A stretch of DNA of 64,000 nucleotides from JAWVFM01 sp963739355 (GCA_963739355.1 CAVUAD010000001.1:186001-250000), one strand, 5' to 3'; shown: positions 41,876 through 50,829, numbered from the stretch's first letter. A program made the numbers and translations. Notes: generated by a model not told the origin, from the letters alone.

Positions 41876-42850
41876 GTGAGCACGACCATGGTGCCGGGCT
41901 ACCGGCACGTCCCGGGCAACCACTGCGGCTCGACCGCGCTGCGCAACCTCCTCGCCTTTCACGGCGTCGAGCTCTCCGAGGAGATGGCGTTCGGCCTTGG
42001 GGCCGGGCCGTGCTTCTACCACCTGCCCGTGGAGAACGGCTCGCCCTCGCGCTTCACCAACGGCCGCACGTCGCGTCTTGAGGAGGAGTTCGTCGAGCTC
42101 ACCGGCGCGCCGCTTCGGCTGCAGACCTTCGACGGCCCCGAGGCCAGCTGGGACGCCGCCAGACGGGCGATCGAGGGCGGCCGGCCCACCCTCATGCTCA
42201 GCGACCTCTATTACCTCGACCACTACGGGAAGTCGGCCCACTTCCCCGGGCACGCCGTGGTCCTCGCCGGGTTCGACGACGATCTCGCCTTCCTCTCCGA
42301 CACCGCCTTCGAGGACCTCCAGACCACCAGGCTCGAGAACCTCGCGACTGCCCGGCACGCCAGCCACCCCGTCTTCCCCCTTGCCGGCCACATGTTCACC
42401 TGGGAGGGCAACGGCGAGCGGTTCGACCCGCGGGAGGCTGTTTCCGCGGCGGTCGCGCGGGCGGCCGGCCGGATGATCGAGCCTCCGTGGGGCGAGTTCG
42501 AGGGGCTGCCGGCGCTGCGCGCGTTCGCCGCCCAGGTGGGCGACTGGCCGGCCGACCTCGAGGACTGGCAGTGGTGTGCGCGCTTCAACTACCAGGTGAT
42601 CGAGCGGCGCGGCACGGGCGGCGGGAACTTCCGCGCGATGTACGCGCGGTTCCTCTCGGAGGCCGGCTACGACGTTCCCGCGGCGCTCGCCGCGTCGGCC
42701 TCGAGCCGCTGGACCGAGCTCGCCAACGCGCTCAAGGCGGCGAGCGAGTCCGAGGAGCCGGAGCCGGCGCTGTGGGACCTGGTCCGCGTCGACGCCGCCG
42801 CCGTGCTCGACGCCGAGGAGCGCCTCTGGCCCGAGCTGGCCTCTGGCTGA
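41876..42850 (+). CDS. BtrH N-terminal/DUF4872-like protein
   Basis: This 324-residue protein starts VSTTMVPGYRHVPGNHCGSTALRNLLAFHG. It carries the Cys-containing papain-like N-terminal motif (NHCGSTAL) of the butirosin-BtrH-like family and continues with a DUF4872-like C-terminal domain (WCARFNYQVIERRGTGGGNFRAMYARFL). BtrH is an acyl-transfer enzyme in butirosin biosynthesis; here no antibiotic genes are nearby, so the donor and acceptor are unknown. TAGAGT lies eight bases before the GTG. It follows the frameshifted membrane gene directly. Confidence 0.75.
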   Translation: MSTTMVPGYRHVPGNHCGSTALRNLLAFHGVELSEEMAFGLGAGPCFYHLPVENGSPSRFTNGRTSRLEEEFVELTGAPLRLQTFDGPEASWDAARRAIEGGRPTLMLSDLYYLDHYGKSAHFPGHAVVLAGFDDDLAFLSDTAFEDLQTTRLENLATARHASHPVFPLAGHMFTWEGNGERFDPREAVSAAVARAAGRMIEPPWGEFEGLPALRAFAAQVGDWPADLEDWQWCARFNYQVIERRGTGGGNFRAMYARFLSEAGYDVPAALAASASSRWTELANALKAASESEEPEPALWDLVRVDAAAVLDAEERLWPELASG

Positions 42851-42865
42851 CCGGTCAGGCGCCGG

Positions 42866-43057
42866 CTAGGCCGACGGGCTCGGCTCTTCGATCGCCTTCG
42901 CCTCGGCCTCGGCGCCGTCGTCGCCTGAGATCGACCTGCGGAATCCGCGGATCCCGGAGCCGAGAGACTTGCCGAGCTCCGGCAGGCGCTTCGGCCCGAA
43001 GACGACGAGGGCGATGATCCCGACGACGATCAGCTCCATGGGTCCTACGTTGGGCAT
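42866..43057 (-). CDS. tatA: Twin-arginine translocase subunit TatA/E
   Basis: This 63-residue protein has the TatA layout: short N-terminus, one span (LIVVGIIALVVFG), the FGPKRLPELGKSLG amphipathic helix and an acidic tail. It forms the twin-arginine pore for folded proteins. A GAAAGGACT ribosome-binding site precedes the ATG. No tatB or tatC is in the window. Confidence 0.93.
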   Translation of the reverse strand: MPNVGPMELIVVGIIALVVFGPKRLPELGKSLGSGIRGFRRSISGDDGAEAEAKAIEEPSPSA

Positions 43058-43108
43058 CTGAAGTCCTTTCGTGGTTGCCCACGACTACGCAGGGCGCCGC
43101 GCGGCGGA

Positions 43109-43330
43109 TCAGCTCTGGGAGAAGCCGATCGACTGCTGCTGGTCGGGGATGCGGATGAAGACCACGGTCTTCAGGTTGATCACCAGCTTGCCGTCGTCGG
43201 TCTCGACCTCGTGCCAGCCGTCGCCGGACTCGACCGCCTTGCGCAGGTCCTTGATCTGACCGGACTCGAGCTTGGCGCTGACGACCTGGCCGATGCCGAG
43301 GCCGATCTCGACGTGGGCTGCGTTGCCCAT
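43109..43330 (-). CDS. Conserved small protein of unknown function
   Basis: This 73-residue protein has an alternating beta pattern (VEIGLGIGQVVSAKLESGQ, KLVINLKTVVFIRIPDQQQ) and no membrane segment. Its start overlaps the stop of methylmalonyl-CoA epimerase, so it is co-translated with it. I do not recognise a named family; a small beta-barrel or regulatory domain is plausible. Confidence 0.6.
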   Translation of the reverse strand: MGNAAHVEIGLGIGQVVSAKLESGQIKDLRKAVESGDGWHEVETDDGKLVINLKTVVFIRIPDQQQSIGFSQS

Positions 43331-43740
43331 CAGTGGCCCTCCGCGGGCTCGACCAGCTCGGTCAGGACGCGACCGGTCGAGCGGGGGTGGACGAAGGCGA
43401 CCCGGCTGTTGCGGATGCCGACCCGGGCCTCGCGATCGATGAGCGAGATCCCCTCGTCGGCCAGCGTGTCGAGGGTGGCGTCGATGTCGGTGACGCGGTA
43501 GGCGACGTGGTGCAGGCCGGGGCCGTTCTTCTCCATGAACTTGCCGACCGGCGTGTCGGGGCCGAGCGGGGCGAGCAGCTCGACGTGGCCGTCGCCGACG
43601 TCGAGAAGGGCCGCCTCGACGCCCTGGGACTCCACGGTCTCGCGATGGACCAGCGGCATGCCCAGCGCGCCCTCGTAAAGGGCCACTGCCTCGTCGAGGT
43701 CGTCGACGGCAACGCCGACGTGGTCGATCAGCTCGAGCAT
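43330..43740 (-). CDS. mce: Methylmalonyl-CoA epimerase
   Basis: This 136-residue VOC enzyme interconverts (R)- and (S)-methylmalonyl-CoA in propionyl-CoA use. It has the family pattern LELIDHVGVAVDDLDEAVALYEGALG, DVGDGHVELLAPLG and the metal site NGPGLHHVAYRVTDID, ending in VLTELVEP. The ATG at 43740 gives the canonical MLELIDHVG start; an upstream start adds 20 unconserved residues. No mutase or carboxylase genes are near. Confidence 0.9.
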   Translation of the reverse strand: MLELIDHVGVAVDDLDEAVALYEGALGMPLVHRETVESQGVEAALLDVGDGHVELLAPLGPDTPVGKFMEKNGPGLHHVAYRVTDIDATLDTLADEGISLIDREARVGIRNSRVAFVHPRSTGRVLTELVEPAEGH

Positions 43741-43792
43741 CGCGGGGCTGAGTCTATTGACCCCCGAAAGCCGCCCGTCTGGTTGGGGAGCC

Positions 43793-45391
43793 CTAAACAC
43801 CGGGTGGCTGGAACCTTCTGCCGGCAGGCTTGGCCGCGAGCGCCCCGGCCCGCCGGCCCGCGGGGACGACGGCGTCCTCGGGCTCGGCGCGCGTCTTCTC
43901 GGCGTCCTTCTCCGGAGGCTTCGAGTCCTCGCGGTGGCTCGCCATGATCACCTGAATCTCCTCGTGCTCGATGACCTCGTTTTCGAGCAGGCGGGCGGCG
44001 ATCTCGTCGAGCAGGTCGCGGTGGTCCACGAGGAGCCGGTGCGCGCCGCGGTATGCCTCCTCGGCAATGGCCTGGACCTCCTCGTCACGCGTCTGGCGCG
44101 TGGCATCCGAGGCGTTCGCGTCGTCGCCCGGCAGCTGGTGGGCGTGGATCTGCGTGCCCATCGCGTACTCATAGACCATGGATCGCGCGATGGTGGTCAC
44201 GCGGCTCAGGTCGTCGGCGGCACCCGTCGTGATCCGCCCGAAGGTGATCTGCTCGGACACCCGGCCGGCGAGCAGCACCTTCATGTAGTCGATCAGCTCC
44301 TCGCGGGACTTCAGGTAGCGGTCCTCCTGCGGGAGGTTCAGCGTGTAGCCGAGCGCCTTCCCGCGGGGCACGATCGAGACCTTCTGCACCTTGTCGACGC
44401 TGGGGAGGAGCTCGGATACCAGCGCGTGCCCGGCCTCGTGCCAGGCGACGACGCGCTTCTCCTGCGGCGTGATCACCTTGCGCGTCTGCAGGCCGGCGAC
44501 GACGCGCTCGAACGCGTTGTCGAAGTCCGCCTGGGTGATGAAGTCGCGATGCTTGCGGCCCGCCAGGATGGCCGCCTCGTTTGCGAGGTTGGCAAGGTCG
44601 GCCCCGGTGAGGCCGGCGGTGTGCCGGGCGACGCGCTCGAGGTCGACGTCCTGGCCGACCGGCTTGCCGCGCGTGTGGACCTTGAGGATCGCGTGGCGCC
44701 CGCTCATGTCCGGCGGCGGGACGAAGACCTGGCGGTCGAAGCGGCCCGGGCGCAGGAGCGCCTTGTCCAGCTTCTCGAGGAGGTTGGAGGCGGCCATGAC
44801 CACCACCTGATCGCGCGCGTCGAACCCGTCCATCTCGACCAGCAGCTGGTTGAGCGTCTGGTCGCGCTCGCCGGAGATGTCGGAGCCCCGGTGCGCGCCG
44901 ACGGCGTCGAGCTCGTCGATGAAGACGATCGCCGGGGCGTTCTCCCGCGCCTCCTTGAAGAGGCGCCGGATGCGCGCCGCGCCGAGGCCCGCGAACATCT
45001 CGATGAACGAGGAGGCGGACTGGCTGAAGAACGTCGCGCCGGACTCCTGGGCCACGGCCTTGGCGAGCAGCGTCTTGCCGGTCCCGGGCGGGCCGTGGAG
45101 GAGGATGCCCTTCGGCACCTTGGCGCCGAGGCGCTTGAATCGCTTGGGGTCGGACAGGAACTCGACAACCTCGCGAAGCTCGTCCTTCGTCTCGTCGATG
45201 CCGGCGACCTCGTCCCACTCGACGGCGCTCTTCGAGCGCGGGGTGATCTCCTGGGGCTTCGTCCGCGGCATCAGGCGCAGCGTCTTCCAGATCAGGAAGA
45301 CGAGGAAGCCCATGAGGACCAGCGGCCCCCACGTGAGGACGTAGCTCTGGAACTCGTACCAGTCGATCCCGAGGATCCCGAGCGCGTTCAT
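43793..45391 (-). CDS. ftsH: FtsH-type AAA metalloprotease with short N-terminus
   Basis: This 532-residue membrane protease combines an AAA ATPase (Walker A GPPGTGKT at about 98-105, Walker B IVFIDELDAVG, SRH LLRPGRFDR) with an M41 peptidase (HEAGH near residue 317). It degrades membrane and misfolded proteins. The N-terminus has only one evident span (about 17-35) instead of the usual two with a periplasmic loop. The pore motif reads FIEMFAGLGAARIR, with Ala in place of Val in FVG. Both changes suggest a divergent paralogue rather than the housekeeping FtsH. It overlaps the DUF1385 gene by four bases. Confidence 0.88.
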   Translation of the reverse strand: MNALGILGIDWYEFQSYVLTWGPLVLMGFLVFLIWKTLRLMPRTKPQEITPRSKSAVEWDEVAGIDETKDELREVVEFLSDPKRFKRLGAKVPKGILLHGPPGTGKTLLAKAVAQESGATFFSQSASSFIEMFAGLGAARIRRLFKEARENAPAIVFIDELDAVGAHRGSDISGERDQTLNQLLVEMDGFDARDQVVVMAASNLLEKLDKALLRPGRFDRQVFVPPPDMSGRHAILKVHTRGKPVGQDVDLERVARHTAGLTGADLANLANEAAILAGRKHRDFITQADFDNAFERVVAGLQTRKVITPQEKRVVAWHEAGHALVSELLPSVDKVQKVSIVPRGKALGYTLNLPQEDRYLKSREELIDYMKVLLAGRVSEQITFGRITTGAADDLSRVTTIARSMVYEYAMGTQIHAHQLPGDDANASDATRQTRDEEVQAIAEEAYRGAHRLLVDHRDLLDEIAARLLENEVIEHEEIQVIMASHREDSKPPEKDAEKTRAEPEDAVVPAGRRAGALAAKPAGRRFQPPGV

Positions 45392-46200
45392 GCGGCCGCC
45401 CCCTCAGCTTCGAGGATGGCGTTGAGGGCCGCGCGCCCGACCTCGAGCTGCTCCGCGGTCGGTTCGCGGGTCGACACCAGCCGCTGGATCTCGTGGCCCA
45501 GCGAGTGCACCGCGCGACCAAGGGCCGACCCGGGCCTGCGGTCCGCGTAGGCGAAGACCTCGACTGCGCCGGAGATCCCGCCGATGCCCGCCGCCGCGCG
45601 CGGCATCGGGCCGGGGCTCTCGAGCAGCCGCTCCACGATGACCTGCCCGGCCACGGAGAAGAGCATCATCGGCGCGAGGAGGTTGGACCCGCAGCGGGCG
45701 TGCTCCTTCGGCGCCGACGCCGGGTCGAGCGAGCCGTGCTCGTAGGCGCCGATCGCCTTGTGCTCGACACCGTGGTAGGCGGCCAGGTCGCGGTCGCGAA
45801 GGGCGGCGAGCGCCGGCAGGACGCCGAGCAGCGAGGCGGTCCCCTCGCGGGCGAAGCTGGTCTTTCCCGAGCGCCGGACGAGCGCGCCCGCGGCTGTCGC
45901 CGCGGCGGCGGCGGCAAGCACGCGCCGGTCCTCGTAGGGAAGCCTCGACGACGGCAGGGCGCGGCGGACCAGCGGCAGGACGGCGAACGCCTCGGCGAGG
46001 CGCAGGGGCCCACGCAGCACCGGGAGCTGGCCGATGCGGCCGCGGCCGAGCACCGGCTTGCGTCCCGCCGCGACCTCGATCGAGCCGTCCTCTCCCCGGA
46101 CCGCGGCCGACCACGAGGTCGGACCGTGGATCAGGAGGCCATTGCGGAGCGCCATGCCGCCGAGGCGGAGCGGCTCGGCCCTGGTCTCGGGCCCGGTCAC
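45388..46200 (-). CDS. DUF1385-family membrane protein
   Basis: This 270-residue protein matches DUF1385, with LRLGGMALRNGLLIHGP at the start, AAYHGVEHKAIGAYEHGS (conserved HGVEHK) and CGSNLLAPMMLFSVAGQ in predicted spans. The function is unknown. It overlaps both the M20 peptidase gene upstream and ftsH downstream by four bases each, giving an apparent three-gene operon. Confidence 0.75.
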   Translation of the reverse strand: MTGPETRAEPLRLGGMALRNGLLIHGPTSWSAAVRGEDGSIEVAAGRKPVLGRGRIGQLPVLRGPLRLAEAFAVLPLVRRALPSSRLPYEDRRVLAAAAAATAAGALVRRSGKTSFAREGTASLLGVLPALAALRDRDLAAYHGVEHKAIGAYEHGSLDPASAPKEHARCGSNLLAPMMLFSVAGQVIVERLLESPGPMPRAAAGIGGISGAVEVFAYADRRPGSALGRAVHSLGHEIQRLVSTREPTAEQLEVGRAALNAILEAEGAAA

Positions 46201-47543
46201 GCCAGCACCTCCATGGCGATGTCGCGGAAGAATCCGGCCGCGTAGGCAACGTCGCTGGCCCTGATGCGCTCGTTGGCGCCGTGGACGAGCGGGTCGGTTT
46301 CCTCGAGCAGCATGTCCCGCTGCGGGCAGAATCCGTAAACGGTGGCCTCCGGGAACGCCCGCCGGAACCAGTTCGAGTCGCTGAAGCCCGGCATGACGAT
46401 CGGCACGGCCTGCGCACCCGGGTCCGAACGCTCGACCCATCCCCGGATCGCCTCCGCGAGCTCACCGCCGGAGGCCGAGCGGTTGCCGACGTCGGCCTCG
46501 GTGAAGTCGATCTCGTGCTCCGGCAGGCCGGCGCCCCCGAGGATGTCCTCGAGGCGCTCGCGGACGTCGCCTTCCGCCTGCCCGACCGGGACGCGGCAGT
46601 CGACGAGCACCTCGGCGTGCGCGGGAATGACGTTTGCCTTCGGCGAGGCCTCCGCCTTGGTGGGCGTCAGCGTCACTCGCAGCATTGGCTCGGCGAGGTA
46701 TGTGGCGACCAACGGGCTCGCCGCGCGGAGCTCCTCGACGACCGCGGCGATCTCGTCCTCGCCCGCACCGGAGAGGTCCCGTCCGAGGAGCGCGCCGAGG
46801 AACTCGACCCCCTCCGGCGTCGGCTCCAGGGCGGGCTGCTCGGCGAGCCGGCCGAGGAGCGGCGCCAGCTTCAGCAGAGCGTTCTCGCCCATGCCGGGAA
46901 TCGACGCGTGCCCCGCCTGGCCGCTGGTGCGCACCTTGAAGCGGAACACCCCCTTCTCGCCGACGCAGACCGGGTAGAACCGCCGCCCCGCGACCTCGAA
47001 GGCGTTGCCGCCGCCCTCGTTGATGACGTAGTCGGCCCGCACCTTGTCGGGATGCTCCGAGCACAGCCACCGGGCCCCAAGCGTGCCTCCCGTCTCTTCG
47101 TCGGCGACGGCGGCGATCAGCAGCTCTCCCCGCGGCGGGCGCCAGCCCTCGTTCCCGAGTGCCGCGGCAGCGGCCACCTCGGCCGCGACCTGGCCCTTCA
47201 TGTCCTGCGCGCCGCGCCCGCGGACCTCGCCGTCCACGGTGTCTCCGGCCCACGGGTCGAACGTCCAGTCCGCGGGGTTCGCGGTCACCGTGTCCGTGTG
47301 GCCCAGCAGGCAGAGCGTCGGCCCCTCGGCTTCGCCGGGCAGCCGGGCCAGCAGGTTCGGACGACCAGGCTCCGCGGCGAGCATCTCGCACTCGAACCCG
47401 GCGTCGGTGAGCGTCTCGGCCAGGAGCTCCTGCGCCGGCGTCTCGTTGCCCGGTGGGTTCACCGTGTCGATCCGGATCAGATCCTCGAGAAGTCCCACCG
47501 CCAACGCGCCCAGGTCCTCGCCTTTCGCGACCGTCGCGTCCAT
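46197..47543 (-). CDS. M20-family metallopeptidase/deacylase (ArgE/DapE-like)
   Basis: This 448-residue zinc enzyme has the first metal motif LLGHTDTVTA (His-x-Asp), GAQDMKGQVA, AVADEETGGTLG (Glu-Glu) and a bacterial exopeptidase dimerisation domain (about 180-300). Substrates are N-acyl amino acids, succinyl-diaminopimelate or dipeptides; sequence alone does not choose. It begins the M20-DUF1385-ftsH unit. It is divergent from rarA with 97 bases between starts. Confidence 0.88.
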   Translation of the reverse strand: MDATVAKGEDLGALAVGLLEDLIRIDTVNPPGNETPAQELLAETLTDAGFECEMLAAEPGRPNLLARLPGEAEGPTLCLLGHTDTVTANPADWTFDPWAGDTVDGEVRGRGAQDMKGQVAAEVAAAAALGNEGWRPPRGELLIAAVADEETGGTLGARWLCSEHPDKVRADYVINEGGGNAFEVAGRRFYPVCVGEKGVFRFKVRTSGQAGHASIPGMGENALLKLAPLLGRLAEQPALEPTPEGVEFLGALLGRDLSGAGEDEIAAVVEELRAASPLVATYLAEPMLRVTLTPTKAEASPKANVIPAHAEVLVDCRVPVGQAEGDVRERLEDILGGAGLPEHEIDFTEADVGNRSASGGELAEAIRGWVERSDPGAQAVPIVMPGFSDSNWFRRAFPEATVYGFCPQRDMLLEETDPLVHGANERIRASDVAYAAGFFRDIAMEVLA

Positions 47544-47627
47544 GCGACGTCACATTAGCCTGGCTCCGATTGGGGTCCACATTTCCAGGTACCGCGAATC
47601 GCGCAGTTTGGGCACCTACAAAGCGGT

Positions 47628-47633
47628 GATACT
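47628..47633 (+). promoter_or_regulatory. -10 element of rarA
   Basis: GATACT ends seven bases before the ATG at 47641, and no Shine-Dalgarno sequence is present. This predicts a leaderless rarA transcript. Confidence 0.5.
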
Positions 47634-47640
47634 TGGACAA

Positions 47641-48972
47641 ATGGACCAGCTGTTCGAGACCGGCGGCGCGGCCAGACCCACCCGAACCGGGGTACCAGCC
47701 GCCGAGGCGCCGCTGGCGGTGAGGATGCGCCCGCGAACGCTGGACGAGCTCGTCGGTCAGGCTCACCTGCTGGGCGAGGGATCCGCGCTGCGGGCGGCGA
47801 TCGAGGAGGGGAATCCGCACTCCGCGGTGCTCTACGGCCCCCCGGGCACGGGCAAGACGACGCTGGCGAGGGTCATCGCGACGGCCGCCCAGGGCGCGTT
47901 CGAGGAGGAGTCCGCCGTGGCGGCCGGCCGCGCTGAGGTGAGGGCGGTCATCGCGCGCGCCGCCGAGCGCCGGAAGGGCGGCGAGCCCACGATCTTCTTC
48001 CTCGACGAGATCCACCGCTTCAACAAGGCGCAGCAGGACGCCCTGCTCCCCGCCGTGGAGGAGGGCCTGGTCACGCTGATCGGAGCGACGACGGAGAACC
48101 CCTACTTCGAGGTCAACGGCGCCCTCCTCTCGCGCTGCCAGGTCTACGAGCTTCGCGAGCTCGGCAGGGACGACGTCGAGGCGCTGATCCGCCGTGCGCT
48201 GACCGACCCCGAGCGGGGGATCGCCGCTCCGCCGGCGGTTGCCGACGACGCCATCGAGCTGATCGCCGAGCGCTCCGGCGGCGACGCGAGGGTGGCGCTC
48301 ACCGCGCTCGAGCGCGCGGTGGACACGGCACGGGCGAAGGACGGCGTCGTCGACCTCGAGGCCGCCGAGGACGCGCTGCAGCGCAAGGCGATCCTCTACG
48401 ACCGCGACGGCGATCGCCACTACGACTACATCTCGGCGTGGATCAAGGCAACGCGCGGCTCGGACCCCGACGCGTCCCTCTACTACCTCGCGGCAATGCT
48501 CGAGGGCGGTGAGGACCCGCGCTTCATCGCCAGGCGGATGGTCATCCTCGCCTCCGAGGACGTCGGCAACGCGGACCCGATGGCGCTGGTGGTCGCGACC
48601 GCCGCGGGGCAGGCCGTCGACCGTGTCGGCCTTCCGGAGTGCGCTCTCAATCTCGCCCAGGCGGCCACCTACCTTGCGCTCGCTCCGAAGTCCAACGCCT
48701 CGACCGTGGGGATCTCGCGGGCCAGCCGCCACGTCCGCGAGCACGGCGCGAAGCTGCCGCCCGACTACCTGCGCGACGCGCACTACCCGGGCGCCTCCCG
48801 GCTGGGGCGAGGCGAGGGCTACGTGTTTCCGCACGACGAGCCCGATGGCGTCTCGAACCAGCCCCTTCTCCCGGAGGAGATCGCCGGCGAGCGGTTCTAC
48901 GAGCCGACCGACCGCGGCGCGGAGTCGGAGCTTCGCGCGCGGCTCGAGCGGCTCAGGCGGAAGCGGCAGTAG
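47641..48972 (+). CDS. rarA: Replication-associated recombination protein RarA (MgsA)
   Basis: This 443-residue AAA+ ATPase acts at stalled replication forks. It has RMRPRTLDELVGQAHLLGEGSALRAAIE, Walker A YGPPGTGKTTLA (about 65-75), Walker B FFLDEIHRFNKAQQDALLPAVE and the C-terminal conserved ASEDVGNADP and ASTVGISRA. The ATG is chosen over upstream in-frame codons because homologous sequence begins near MDQLFE and a -10 lies seven bases before it. Confidence 0.95.
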   Translation: MDQLFETGGAARPTRTGVPAAEAPLAVRMRPRTLDELVGQAHLLGEGSALRAAIEEGNPHSAVLYGPPGTGKTTLARVIATAAQGAFEEESAVAAGRAEVRAVIARAAERRKGGEPTIFFLDEIHRFNKAQQDALLPAVEEGLVTLIGATTENPYFEVNGALLSRCQVYELRELGRDDVEALIRRALTDPERGIAAPPAVADDAIELIAERSGGDARVALTALERAVDTARAKDGVVDLEAAEDALQRKAILYDRDGDRHYDYISAWIKATRGSDPDASLYYLAAMLEGGEDPRFIARRMVILASEDVGNADPMALVVATAAGQAVDRVGLPECALNLAQAATYLALAPKSNASTVGISRASRHVREHGAKLPPDYLRDAHYPGASRLGRGEGYVFPHDEPDGVSNQPLLPEEIAGERFYEPTDRGAESELRARLERLRRKRQ

Positions 48973-49006
48973 CCGTTCCGGCAGCGGTCCACCTGGGCAC
49001 CGCCTC

Positions 49007-49387
49007 TCAGGACTGCGGTTGAAGCTGCTGTACGGCCCAGCCGTTGCCGTCCGGGTCGCTGAAGAAGACAAACGAGCCCCACGGGAAGTCCTGCACCTCG
49101 CTCACCTCGACGCCTCGCCGGAGGAGGCCCTCGCGAGTGGCGGCGGCGTCTTGCACAACCACCTGGAGTCCCTGGACGGACCCCGGCTCCATGGCCGAGA
49201 GCCCCGTGCCGATCGCGATCGAGCACGCCGAGCCCGGAGGAGTGAGCTGCACGAAGCGGAGCTCGTCGCTCACGTGGTGGTCGTGGTCGGCGTTGAATCC
49301 GGCCTTCTCCGTGTAGAAGGCCTTCGCGCGGTCGACGTCGGAAACGGGGACCTGGATCAGCTCCAGCTTCATGTCTTTCCTGCTCAT
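49007..49387 (-). CDS. VOC-family protein (glyoxalase-like)
   Basis: This 126-residue single VOC domain starts MSRKDMKLELIQVPVSDVDRAKAFYTEKAGF and has SDPDGNGWAVQQ at its C-terminus. The metal ligand of the first strand is Gln rather than His, so it may not bind metal. It is divergent from marR, whose palindromic operator lies between the two, so this gene is a probable MarR target. An internal ATG at residue 6 is an alternative start. Confidence 0.82.
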   Translation of the reverse strand: MSRKDMKLELIQVPVSDVDRAKAFYTEKAGFNADHDHHVSDELRFVQLTPPGSACSIAIGTGLSAMEPGSVQGLQVVVQDAAATREGLLRRGVEVSEVQDFPWGSFVFFSDPDGNGWAVQQLQPQS

Positions 49388-49435
49388 GCTCGTCCTTTCG
49401 ATCGTCGGGCACTGGCCCTACACTTCTTAGTACAC

Positions 49436-49460
49436 AAGTAGCTTAGCAACTAAGATACTT
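49436..49460. promoter_or_regulatory. MarR-type palindromic operator overlapping a leaderless -10
   Basis: Nested arms form AAGTA-G-CTTAG-CAA-CTAAG-A-TACTT, a 25-base near-perfect palindrome. It ends two bases before the marR start. It contains TAAGAT (49451-49456), six bases before the ATG. A dimeric winged-helix repressor bound here would block marR directly and could affect the divergent VOC gene. Confidence 0.78.
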
Positions 49461-49462
49461 AT

Positions 49463-49942
49463 ATGCCAAGACGATCCTCAAAGCATGCGCTGGTCGGCGA
49501 CCTGATCTCGCAGTTCCGGGTCAGCGGGAACCAGGACCGGGCGTTCGACGCGCTCGCTGCGGTGCGGCTTGGCGTCAACGCCACCGACCTCCACTGCCTG
49601 AACATCATCGAGAACGGCGGCGGGGTCACGGCGGGGCAGCTTGCGCGGGAGGCGGGCCTGACGACGGGCGCCGTCACCGGGGTCATCGACCGCCTCGAGC
49701 GGGCGGGGTACGCACGGCGTGCGCCCGACCCCGTGGACCGCCGCAGGGTGAGCATCGAGGTCACGCCGCGCTTCCGGGAGCGCGCCGGGGAGATCTGGGG
49801 GCCGGTGGCGGGCGAGTGGCAGGAGGTCCTGGCCGCGCGGTTCAGCGTCGCCGAGCTCGAGACGATCATCGAGTTCCTGGCGGCGACGAACGAGGTCGGC
49901 GAGCGCAACATCGAACGGCTCGGGACCGAGGGCGGGCGCTGA
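49463..49942 (+). CDS. MarR-family transcriptional regulator
   Basis: This 159-residue protein has the MarR winged helix: TDLHCLNIIENGGGVTAGQLAREAGLTTGAVTGVIDRLERAGYARRAPDPVDRRRVSIEVT (about 42-102), with dimerisation helices at both ends. It probably represses itself and the divergent VOC gene through the palindrome at its promoter. Inducer unknown. The ATG lies six bases after TAAGAT with no leader. Confidence 0.92.
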   Translation: MPRRSSKHALVGDLISQFRVSGNQDRAFDALAAVRLGVNATDLHCLNIIENGGGVTAGQLAREAGLTTGAVTGVIDRLERAGYARRAPDPVDRRRVSIEVTPRFRERAGEIWGPVAGEWQEVLAARFSVAELETIIEFLAATNEVGERNIERLGTEGGR

Positions 49943-50027
49943 GCGCCGGGCCCCGCGCGTCACCGCAACTCCGCTGCTGCGGCGGTGTTTCCAGGGACGC
50001 AAACGACTAGCCAGGGAGGTGTGCCAG

Positions 50028-50801
50028 ATGCGCGCACTTTGGACGAAGGTGGGGATCGCGACGGCCGTATGCCTGTTCGCGTTCGCCTCAGCGGCCGCGG
50101 CGCTGACCATTCTCGGAACCCCCGGTGACGATCACATCGTTGGGTCCAGGGGAGACGATCGCATCGCCGCGAGAGCCGGCAACGACACCGTTCACGCACT
50201 CGCCGGAGATGACAGGGTGAACGCCGGGCCGGGCGACGACAGGGTGGCCGGAGGCCCCGGCCGTGACCGGATCACGGGCGAGGACGGCAACGACACGGTC
50301 AACGGCGGCTCGGGCCGCGACCGGATCGACGGCGGCAAGGGCATGGACACGCTCGTCGGCGCCGAGGACGAGGACCGGATGCTCGGCGGCGCCGACGCCG
50401 ACCAGATGTCCGGTGGGGACGACGAGGACGCCCTGATCGGGAACGCGGGCGACGACACCATGAAAGGCGGGCCCGGCGACGATCGCCTGGCCGGATTCTC
50501 AGGAGCCGACACCGAGTTCGGCGGATCGGGCGATGACCGCCTCTACGGCCGCACGAAAGCGGACCTGCCGCTTCCGGGCGTCGACTCGCTCGACGGCGGC
50601 ACCGGTGACGATGTCCTCCACGCCCGCGATGGCGAGCCGGACAACATCACCTGCGGCGACGGGAATCGCGACAAGGCGATCCTCGACAACGTCGACGTCA
50701 TCACCGACGCGACGCCGGAGAACCCCAACGGCTCATGCGAGAAGGTGCGCCGAGCCGACCCGCAGCCGGGCGACCCGGGCGATCCCGCCCTGGCCGGCTG
50801 A
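50028..50801 (+). CDS. Secreted RTX-like calcium-binding repeat protein
   Basis: This 257-residue protein has a signal peptide (MRALWTKVGIATAVCLFAFASAAAA). At least ten nonapeptide-type units of Gly-Gly-x-Gly-x-Asp-x type follow (for example GGSGRDRIDGGKGMDTLVG and NAGDDTMKGGPGDDRLAG). These form a calcium-bound beta-roll in RTX proteins. The usual type I secretion signal is absent because it has an N-terminal Sec signal instead. The C-terminus has two Cys (ITCGDGN, GSCEKV), possibly a disulfide cap. GGGAGG precedes the chosen ATG; a GTG three codons earlier is possible. Confidence 0.88.
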   Translation: MRALWTKVGIATAVCLFAFASAAAALTILGTPGDDHIVGSRGDDRIAARAGNDTVHALAGDDRVNAGPGDDRVAGGPGRDRITGEDGNDTVNGGSGRDRIDGGKGMDTLVGAEDEDRMLGGADADQMSGGDDEDALIGNAGDDTMKGGPGDDRLAGFSGADTEFGGSGDDRLYGRTKADLPLPGVDSLDGGTGDDVLHARDGEPDNITCGDGNRDKAILDNVDVITDATPENPNGSCEKVRRADPQPGDPGDPALAG

Positions 50802-50829
50802 CCACAACCAGCGACCACTCCACAGTGCC

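Noticed and set aside
50130..50560. Regular repeats suggestive of a CRISPR array or tandem DNA repeat
   Set aside because: The periodicity is that of Gly/Asp-rich RTX nonapeptide codons within one open frame, with no constant repeats and variable spacers.
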